NCBI GenBank assembly: GCA_028691095.1
Contig: JAQUZZ010000133.1
Span: 1-5,196, forward strand
DNA length: 5,196 nt
Direction: 5' to 3'
Source of the DNA: Alistipes sp.
GTDB taxonomy: Bacteria; Bacteroidota; Bacteroidia; Bacteroidales; Rikenellaceae
Below, in pieces: positions 1 through 5,196 of this stretch. How positions within the stretch are numbered: the first letter of the stretch is position 1; each line of letters starts with the position of its first letter. The notes under the pieces were generated by a model. The model did no database searches. It was given only the letters and a program-made list of their open reading frames with translations, and had not been told where the DNA came from. The translations under genes and the position numbers were made by a program.

Positions 1-124
1 GATTGTAAGAACCTAATCTTTCAATAAACTTACCATCGCGTGGTGCCCTGCTGTCCGCAACGACAATGTGGTAAAATGCATACCCCTTGCGTCCGTGTCT
101 TTGCAATCTGATCTTTGTTGCCAT
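1..124 (-). CDS. rpsP: 30S ribosomal protein S16, N-terminal part (cut by window edge)
   Basis: Ribosomal protein S16 is a small-subunit protein that binds 16S rRNA and is needed for 30S assembly. The minus strand from an ATG at 122-124 reads 41 codons with no stop before the window ends. The start [14 protein letters not shown] and the later stretches [18 protein letters not shown] and RLGSYN are the conserved N-terminal half of S16; the family is usually around 80 to 180 residues, so more than half is missing. No Shine-Dalgarno motif is seen. The 20 or so bases before the ATG are almost pure A/T, as is usual for strongly translated Bacteroidota genes. A Bacteroidota-type promoter lies about 50 bases upstream. 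The gene follows the GH2 gene on the same strand but has no functional link to it. Identity is close to certain; only the C-terminal part cannot be judged. Confidence 0.97.
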   Translation of the reverse strand, partial: MATKIRLQRHGRKGYAFYHIVVADSRAPRDGKFIERLGSYN

Positions 125-150
125 TTTATTTTATTTAATTATAAATGAAT

Positions 151-171
151 GCCCAAACTCGTTGAGCGGGC
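151..171 (-). other. Possible hairpin in the rpsP leader
   Basis: Read on the minus strand, GCCC (168-171) can pair with GGGC (151-154), and further in GCTC can pair with GAGT (one G-T wobble), leaving a two-base TT bulge on the 3' side and a three-base AAC loop. The structure lies just downstream of the -7 box. Because the predicted start of transcription is near 165-168, the outer stem may be only partly in the RNA. It could be a short leader structure at the 5' end of the mRNA, a DNA operator, or chance. It is not followed by a T-run, so it is not an intrinsic terminator. Confidence 0.25.
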
Positions 172-172
172 G

Positions 173-203
173 CAAAGTTAGCGCTTTATTTTTGATTTAC
201 AAA
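173..203 (-). promoter_or_regulatory. Bacteroidota-type promoter of rpsP
   Basis: On the minus strand, TTTG (200-203) is followed after exactly 19 bases by TAACTTTG (173-180). This fits the Bacteroides primary-sigma consensus, TTTG at -33 and TAnnTTTG at -7, in sequence and spacing. Transcription would start near 165-168, giving a leader of about 40 to 45 bases before the rpsP ATG. The -33 box begins only three bases past the GH2 stop codon, so the promoter fills the gap between the two genes. It is inferred from motif match alone. Confidence 0.85.
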
Positions 204-206
204 TTT

Positions 207-2000
207 TTATTTCCTTGTTTTTGAGAAGATGGCTTTTATGCGCTTCATATCAAACTTGGGGGTGCGGTCGTAGAGGTAGATACCGTTTTGCTCCTGCTCG
301 ACATCGGTGAGCTGGGTGTAACAGTAGCCGTCAATGTGATCGCGGGAAAGAATGGCATCGACCTGGCTCTCGAGACGGGTGTAAAACTCTTCGAGGGTCT
401 TGGGGCCTTCGCCATACCCCCACCCTGCTTCCTGACTGGTGCGACGGTTTTCGGGTACCCACTTGATGCCGCCGAACTCATCGACTAAGTAGGGCTGACC
501 GGCGTAACTGCAGAACTTGGCTTTGCTGTTGCGGTAGGGCTCTACGCCGGGCTTGAGGGTGAGCTGCTCTTTGAGCTTCTCGCCGTCTTGCATGTAGGTG
601 TGTACGGTCCCGAGGTCGGTGATGACGTGGTCGTCGCCACTGGCATCGTTGACGGGACGGGTCGGATCGATGGCTTTGGTGGTGGCGTAGAGGTCGCGGA
701 TCAGACGGGGATAGACGGTGTTGTCGGAGCCCCAGGTTTCGTTGAAGGGGGTCCAGGCCACGATAGAAGGATGGTTGCGGTCGCGCTGGATAATCTCTGT
801 CCACTCGCTGATGAAGTTGCGGCAGGCGAGTTCGTCTTCGGTGTTCATGCACCAGCTGGAGGATTCGCCCCAGGTGAGGTAACCGAGTTTATCTGCCCAA
901 TAATGGAACCGTTCTTCGAAGACTTTCTGGTGGAGACGGGCGCCGTTGAAGCCGGCTTCTTTGGAGAGGAGGATATCGTTTTTCAATGCTTCATCGGTGG
1001 GCGCGGTCCAGATGCCTTCGGGATAGAAACCCTGATCGAGCACGAGACGCTGGTAGTAGGGCTTATTGTTGAGGTAGAAGCGGTTGCCTGCGACATGAAC
1101 CTTGCGCATGCCGGCATAGGAGCTGACTTCATCCAAGAGGTTGCCTTTGGGATCAACGACCTGCAGTACCAAGGTGTAGAGGTGCGGGGTCTCTGGCGAC
1201 CAGAGTTTGGGCTTCTTGACAGGGAGTACGAGGACGGTGCTGTTGGCAGCGGGGGCTTCTTTGAGGGCTACTTTCTTGTCGCCGTCTTTGACGATGACAC
1301 GGAGGGTGTTGCCGCTTTCGTTGTAGAAGAGGGGACGCACGACAAACTGCTGCTGATCGAGGTCGGCCTGGATCTGTGCGAGTTTAAGTCCCTGGGGTGC
1401 GACGGGTTCCATCCAGACGGTCTGCCAGATGCCGGTGGTGCGGGTGTAGCTGCAACCTGCCGAACGGAGGGCGGTGGATTGCTTGCCGCCGGTCTGCTGT
1501 CCGTTTCTTAACTCGTCGATGACATAAACGACGAGGTTGTGGCTCTTGCCTGCCTGCACGAAGTTGGTAAGATCGACTTCGAAGGAGGAGGTGCCGCCAG
1601 TGTGACGGGTCACGAGCTGGCCATCGAGATAGATCTCGGCGATATAATCGACGGCTCCGAAATGGAGGAGGATCTTCTTGCCTGCCCAGTCGGCGGGGAT
1701 GTCGAGGGTGCGCTGGTACCACATATTCTCGATGAAGTCGGTATAAGCCACCCCACTGAGTTTGCTCTCGGGACAGAAGGGAACGGTGATCTTGCCGTCG
1801 AAGCCTTTGGAATTGGTATAGCCTTTCTGGGCTCCGGACTTGTTGAAGTCGAAGGTGTAGCTCCAGGTGCCGTTGAGGTTGACCCATTGGGCGCGTTCAA
1901 ACTGGGGTCTCGGGTACTCGGCTCGAGGCAGCGCAGCTGCCGTAAAGACGGCGAACAGCAATGCTGCCGCGGTCAGAATCGTGAAAAGTTTGTGTTTCAT
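207..2000 (-). CDS. Secreted glycoside hydrolase family 2 enzyme (beta-galactosidase/beta-glucuronidase type)
   Basis: A 597-residue retaining glycosidase that probably removes a terminal beta-linked sugar in the periplasm or outside the cell. Residues 1 to about 27 form a Sec signal peptide: Lys2 and Lys4, a hydrophobic core LFTILTAAALLFAVFTAAAL, and an Ala-rich end. There is no lipobox Cys. Next come the GH2 jelly-roll sugar-binding domain (about 29-198, ending with TGIWQTVWMEP), an Ig-like domain (about 199-298) and the TIM barrel (about 300-590). The acid/base is Glu421 in NHPSIVAWTPFNETWG; the likely nucleophile is Glu508 in PYLVDEFGG. Both are present, so it should be active. It stops after the barrel (YDRTPKFDMKRI), unlike the much longer LacZ. 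The ATG at 1998-2000 is right because the signal peptide starts there. It begins 27 bases after the kinase stop, with no promoter seen, so co-transcription is likely. The substrate cannot be read from the sequence: galactoside, glucuronide or another sugar are all possible. Confidence 0.93.
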   Translation of the reverse strand: MKHKLFTILTAAALLFAVFTAAALPRAEYPRPQFERAQWVNLNGTWSYTFDFNKSGAQKGYTNSKGFDGKITVPFCPESKLSGVAYTDFIENMWYQRTLDIPADWAGKKILLHFGAVDYIAEIYLDGQLVTRHTGGTSSFEVDLTNFVQAGKSHNLVVYVIDELRNGQQTGGKQSTALRSAGCSYTRTTGIWQTVWMEPVAPQGLKLAQIQADLDQQQFVVRPLFYNESGNTLRVIVKDGDKKVALKEAPAANSTVLVLPVKKPKLWSPETPHLYTLVLQVVDPKGNLLDEVSSYAGMRKVHVAGNRFYLNNKPYYQRLVLDQGFYPEGIWTAPTDEALKNDILLSKEAGFNGARLHQKVFEERFHYWADKLGYLTWGESSSWCMNTEDELACRNFISEWTEIIQRDRNHPSIVAWTPFNETWGSDNTVYPRLIRDLYATTKAIDPTRPVNDASGDDHVITDLGTVHTYMQDGEKLKEQLTLKPGVEPYRNSKAKFCSYAGQPYLVDEFGGIKWVPENRRTSQEAGWGYGEGPKTLEEFYTRLESQVDAILSRDHIDGYCYTQLTDVEQEQNGIYLYDRTPKFDMKRIKAIFSKTRK

Positions 2001-2027
2001 GATGTTTTTAATTGATTAGTTGATTGT

Positions 2028-4373
2028 TCATTTTTTTTGATTTTCTGTCTTTCCATAGCCGTACCCATAGCCATAACCATAACGTTTGCCCTTCACATCG
2101 CTGTCGTTGAGGACGAGGTAGAGGTTATTGAGACGTTGTTCTTCTTTGAGCTTGTTGATGTATTTCAGACTCTCTGTGGTGGTTACCTTTTCACGAACCA
2201 CATAGAGGGTAACGTCAGAAAAACGGTTAATAAGGAAGGTATCGGAAACAACACCCACTGGGGCACTGTCGATGATGATCATGTCGTATTGAGGACGGAG
2301 CGTCTCAATCAGAGTGTCGAGTGCGGGTCGTAACAGCAACTCATTGGGGTTGGGCGGCACGGCTCCTGCCTGAATGATATAGAGGTTGGGATAGCTCGAC
2401 ACGGTATGGACAATCTCTTCGGCGGTCATCTTGCCCACCAGATAGGAGGTGATGCCGGATTTCGTTTCTATATCCATATAATCGGCCAGTTTGGGGTTGC
2501 GGATGTCGAGACCGATCAATAAGATCTTCTTGCCCAGAAGGGTATAGGAAAGGGCCAGATTGAGCGCCGCGTAACTCTTACCTTCCGCAGGGGAAGTGGA
2601 GGTGACGACGATCACTTTCTTATCGGGGGTATCGAGAATGAAACTGAGGTTGTTGCGCAGGGTGCGGAACATTTCGCGCGAGGGAAGGTCTTTTTTGTCA
2701 TGGATCACCAGCGACTCTTTGCTGTCAGAATGGGGGATGATGCCGAGCACAGGGACCCGAGAGAGTTTATCCACCTCTTCTCTGCTGCGGATGGTAATAT
2801 GCAACAGATCGACCACATAGATGATGCCGATGGGTATCGCCAGGGCTAACGCCAGACAGATGAGCAAAATCCAGTCGCGCCGGGGAGAGACTGGTCCCCA
2901 TGAAGCGCGTGGGGCTACGATGGTCTTAGCCTTGTTGGAGGTGGCGGCAAGGGTCAGACTGGTTTCTTCGCGTTTCTGGAGCAAAAAGAGGTAAAAGGAT
3001 GCTTTTAACTCCTGCTGCCTCTTGACTTCGGAGAACTCGCGTTCCAACCGCGGGATCGACTGAATGCGGGCGGAGTTGAGGGTGTCTTGCTTGGAGAGAT
3101 CCTGCAAGGCAATGGTGAGTGACTTGAGTTGGTTATTGACGTTCTGAAGGATATTGGCACGCATCGCATTTAAGTCGGTTACAGACTTCTGATAGGCGGG
3201 GTTGCCTTTGGCATCTGCCCGATCGAGCCGTTCTTTGGTGAGGAGCATCGTATTGTAATCAAGGATCATCTTCTGCAAGCTCTGATCGGTGATATTGAGT
3301 GCGGGGATCGCTTTGCTTTCGTTGCCGGGTCGGAGAATGTAGCTCTCGACCATACGGACAACGGCCAGTTGGGTTTCGACATCGGAGGCCTTGGTCTCAG
3401 TCTGACCGGACTTTTGGAGGTAGAGCTGTGCCTCGGAGGAGATATCGGTCACTTCGTTGATCTGTTTGTATTTCTCAACATTCTGCTCGACGGAATCGAG
3501 TTCGCCGACAAGGACTTTTAACCGCTCGTCGATAAAGGCGGCGGTGTTCATGGCGGTCATATTCTTGTCTTCAACGGCCATGCGGTTATAGACTTCGATG
3601 AGCTTGCGCATGAAATCGATGCCTTTCTGACGGTTGGTGATGTTGGCATTGAGTTCGATCAGACTCCCTTGCTTGTCGCCCAATACAGCCGAAACACCGG
3701 AAGCATAGGTTTGTGCCATCTGTTCTGTGGGATAGATCGTCACTTTGATGGGAGGCATCTCTGCCGTCCATTCGGCGGAAGTAGCTGTGGGGGCTACATA
3801 GAGTTTGCCATACGGGGTGTTGAGATAGTTGGGTAACCGGTTAATTGAGTAGCTTTTTTCAACGACTTCACCGTCAACCCAGAACGTACCCTGGATCTGG
3901 TACCCTCCGTTTGGCTTGCGGACGAAGACGAAGGGAACAGCCCCGGGAAGCGAATCGGTGGAGGTCTCTTCGAAACGGACATAGACCGGCGACTGGGTAT
4001 AGAGATCGACATTGCGGAGTCCGAAGCGGGCTACGTAGTTGGTCTGCAGTTCCAGACTCTTGATCACTTCCTTCATCAGGTCGGGAGACTTGAACTGAGC
4101 GATCTCATTGGGCATATTGCTTTTGGGCTGGAGCATGCCCATCGCATCCAACGCTGAAAAATCCATCCGGTTCTGATCTTCATCACGCAGAAGGACAGAA
4201 GCGGTGACACTGTAAATGTGCGGAGCGTGAAGGTAATAGATGGCTCCCAAAGCAAACACAACAATAAAAGAGAGAATGAACCACTTCCAATGACTCAGAT
4301 AGTGCTCCAGCAATTCACGCAAGTTGACCTCTTCCTCCTCTTGTTCTTTCAGCTCATTCTCTTTTTGTTTCAT
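2028..4373 (-). CDS. Wzc-like polysaccharide co-polymerase with BY-kinase domain
   Basis: An inner-membrane protein of 781 residues that sets chain length and drives export of capsule or exopolysaccharide while cycling through tyrosine autophosphorylation. A charged cytoplasmic N-terminus is followed by membrane segment 1 (about 31-48), a Wzz domain and a long periplasmic region with likely coiled coils (about 280-310 and 365-470), a GNVR-type segment (about 438-490) and a Pro-containing stretch before membrane segment 2 (about 501-521). The cytoplasmic kinase has the oligomerisation motif EX2RX2R (Glu567, Arg570, Arg573), Walker A TSTSPAEGKS (591-600, Lys599), Walker A' LLIGLDIRNP (618-627) and Walker B IIIDSAPV (Asp702). 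The tail carries five tyrosines in a (Tyr-Gly)5 run (765-774). Walker A' lacks the usual first Asp (Gly621 instead). It is the one-chain form (PCP-2a), not split as in many Firmicutes. It starts 53 bases after fcl, without a visible promoter. Wzc is the nearest well-known relative. Confidence 0.96.
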   Translation of the reverse strand: MKQKENELKEQEEEEVNLRELLEHYLSHWKWFILSFIVVFALGAIYYLHAPHIYSVTASVLLRDEDQNRMDFSALDAMGMLQPKSNMPNEIAQFKSPDLMKEVIKSLELQTNYVARFGLRNVDLYTQSPVYVRFEETSTDSLPGAVPFVFVRKPNGGYQIQGTFWVDGEVVEKSYSINRLPNYLNTPYGKLYVAPTATSAEWTAEMPPIKVTIYPTEQMAQTYASGVSAVLGDKQGSLIELNANITNRQKGIDFMRKLIEVYNRMAVEDKNMTAMNTAAFIDERLKVLVGELDSVEQNVEKYKQINEVTDISSEAQLYLQKSGQTETKASDVETQLAVVRMVESYILRPGNESKAIPALNITDQSLQKMILDYNTMLLTKERLDRADAKGNPAYQKSVTDLNAMRANILQNVNNQLKSLTIALQDLSKQDTLNSARIQSIPRLEREFSEVKRQQELKASFYLFLLQKREETSLTLAATSNKAKTIVAPRASWGPVSPRRDWILLICLALALAIPIGIIYVVDLLHITIRSREEVDKLSRVPVLGIIPHSDSKESLVIHDKKDLPSREMFRTLRNNLSFILDTPDKKVIVVTSTSPAEGKSYAALNLALSYTLLGKKILLIGLDIRNPKLADYMDIETKSGITSYLVGKMTAEEIVHTVSSYPNLYIIQAGAVPPNPNELLLRPALDTLIETLRPQYDMIIIDSAPVGVVSDTFLINRFSDVTLYVVREKVTTTESLKYINKLKEEQRLNNLYLVLNDSDVKGKRYGYGYGYGYGKTENQKK
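2052..2081 (-). repeat. In-frame (Tyr-Gly)5 repeat, tyrosine cluster of the kinase tail
   Basis: Five tandem six-base units each encode Tyr-Gly, residues 765 to 774 of the kinase, seven residues before the C-terminus. Such clusters are the autophosphorylation sites of BY-kinases. The units differ at synonymous positions: the glycine codons are GGT, GGC, GGG, GGC and GGA, and the tyrosine codons are TAT four times and TAC once. The DNA repeat is therefore imperfect although the peptide repeat is perfect. Confidence 0.95.
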
Positions 4374-4426
4374 GGTTCACTTTGTTTTATTCTCAATGGC
4401 TACTGTGTCGAAAACGGTCGGGATCT

Positions 4427-5196
4427 TCAGACTTGCTTGATCAGCTCCAACATGCGGGCGACGCCTTCTTCGAGTTCGACCTGATGGTGCCAGCCGAGGG
4501 CGTGGATGCGGGAGACATCGGTGAGCTTGCGCATCGTGCCATCGGGCTTGTCGGGGTTGAAGGTGAGTTTGCCTTTGTAGCCTGCGGTTGCTGCAATCAG
4601 TTCGGCGAGTCCGCGGATGGTGATTTCCTTGCCGGATCCGATGTTGAGATGACAGTTGCGTATCTCGGGTCCGCTGCCTTTGAGGTCGCTGAAGTTGATG
4701 CGCTCCATCAGGAAGACGCAGGCATCGGCCATGTCTTCGCTCCAGAGAAACTCACGGAGCGGGGTACCGGTGCCCCAGATCTGTACTTCAACGGTGCCAC
4801 AGGGGTATTGCAGGATGCCGTATTTCTGTAGCTTCTCACGGATAGCTACTTCGGGGGCTTCTCCTCCTACTCCTTCCACCGGGTTATTGGCGAAGTCGTT
4901 GCGAATGGCCGCCCATGCTTTCTGCTCGAGCCAGGTGGCGAGCTGGATGCGGCGCACCAGGGACGGAAGGACGTGTCCACGCTCGAGGTCGAAATTGTCG
5001 TTGGGACCGTAGAGGTTGGTGGGCATCACGGCGATGTAGTTGGTGCCGTACTGGAGGTTGTAGCTCTCGCACATCTTGAGTCCGGCGATCTTGGCGATGG
5101 CGTAGGGCTCGTTGCTGTATTCCAGCGGCGAGGTGAGCAGACAATCTTCGGGCATGGGCTGTGGGGCATTGCCGGGATAGATACAGGTGCTGCCGA
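4427..5196 (-). CDS. fcl: GDP-L-fucose synthase, C-terminal part (cut by window edge)
   Basis: Also called GMER or WcaG. This SDR-type enzyme epimerises and reduces GDP-4-keto-6-deoxy-D-mannose to GDP-L-fucose with NADPH in the cytoplasm. The frame is open to the right edge, so the Met at 5153-5155 is internal; 255 residues are visible and the N-terminal Rossmann part is missing. The fragment opens with [17 protein letters not shown] and continues with [27 protein letters not shown] and [19 protein letters not shown]. Counted from the first Gly, Ser2, Cys4, Tyr31, Lys35 and His74 match E. coli Ser107, Cys109, Tyr136, Lys140 and His179, with identical spacing. An extra stretch of about 43 residues lies between RR (81-82) and WGTG (140-143) compared with the E. 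coli enzyme. The stop is followed by the polysaccharide co-polymerase gene, which points to fucose use in an exopolysaccharide. A gmd gene would be expected further upstream, outside the window. Confidence 0.96.
   Translation of the reverse strand, partial: GSTCIYPGNAPQPMPEDCLLTSPLEYSNEPYAIAKIAGLKMCESYNLQYGTNYIAVMPTNLYGPNDNFDLERGHVLPSLVRRIQLATWLEQKAWAAIRNDFANNPVEGVGGEAPEVAIREKLQKYGILQYPCGTVEVQIWGTGTPLREFLWSEDMADACVFLMERINFSDLKGSGPEIRNCHLNIGSGKEITIRGLAELIAATAGYKGKLTFNPDKPDGTMRKLTDVSRIHALGWHHQVELEEGVARMLELIKQV

Noticed and set aside
170..185. GCGC-N7-GCGC followed by T-rich sequence on the plus strand, resembling a terminator
   Set aside because: The stem is only four pairs, no plus-strand gene ends there, and it overlaps the -7 box of the rpsP promoter.
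187..194. TATTTTTG on the plus strand, matching TAnnTTTG
   Set aside because: No plus-strand gene follows, and the site sits within the A/T-rich spacer that holds the rpsP promoter on the other strand, so a chance match is likely.
588..1511. Plus-strand open frame of 307 codons opposite the GH2 gene
   Set aside because: It runs antisense to a gene with signal peptide, domains and catalytic residues. Its translation is a low-complexity Gly/Val/Glu-rich string with no recognisable motif, as expected from the codon bias of the true gene.
1539..2015. Plus-strand open frame of 158 codons over the GH2 start
   Set aside because: It is an antisense shadow of the GH2 N-terminal region and has no family motif, no promoter and no plausible start region.
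2001..2027. Separate promoter or terminator in the kinase-GH2 gap
   Set aside because: The 27 bases are A/T-rich, but no TTTG/TAnnTTTG pair and no hairpin can be found.
4382..4831. Plus-strand open frame of 149 codons opposite fcl
   Set aside because: fcl is certain in the other strand, with all catalytic residues in place. This frame shows no motif.
5153..5155. Met at this place as the start of the fucose synthase gene
   Set aside because: The frame continues upstream to the window edge with [13 protein letters not shown], which holds the conserved catalytic Ser and Cys, so this Met is internal.

Overview
The window looks like chromosomal DNA of a Bacteroidota bacterium, most likely order Bacteroidales. 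Three signs agree. The promoter near the left edge has the Bacteroidota form (TTTG, 19 bases, TAACTTTG). The A/T-rich start regions show no convincing Shine-Dalgarno motif. The tyrosine kinase has the Tyr-Gly C-terminal tail common in that phylum. I cannot name a genus from the sequence.

All four real genes are on the minus strand, so transcription runs from the right edge to the left. In transcription order they are: (1) the 3' two thirds or so of fcl, GDP-L-fucose synthase, cut by the right edge (4427-5196); (2) a complete Wzc-like polysaccharide co-polymerase fused to a BY-type tyrosine kinase (2028-4373); (3) a complete secreted glycoside hydrolase of family GH2 (207-2000); (4) the first 41 codons of rpsP, ribosomal protein S16, cut by the left edge (1-124). 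Gaps are 53, 27 and 82 bases. There is no gene-free stretch over 300 bases, and I see no RNA gene, IS element, CRISPR array or attachment site.

The first three genes read as the tail of an exopolysaccharide or capsule cluster. Fcl makes GDP-L-fucose, a sugar donor. The co-polymerase/kinase controls polymer length and export in the inner membrane. The GH2 enzyme is exported and might trim or remodel a glycan, perhaps the one the cluster makes. No terminator and no internal promoter is visible between them, so one transcript is plausible. rpsP is an unrelated housekeeping gene with its own strong promoter packed directly behind the GH2 stop codon.

I see no clearly new system. The points most worth a second look are the (Tyr-Gly)5 kinase tail written with all four glycine codons, a Walker A' motif lacking its first Asp, the exported GH2 in an apparent polysaccharide operon, and the tight junction between that operon and the rpsP promoter.
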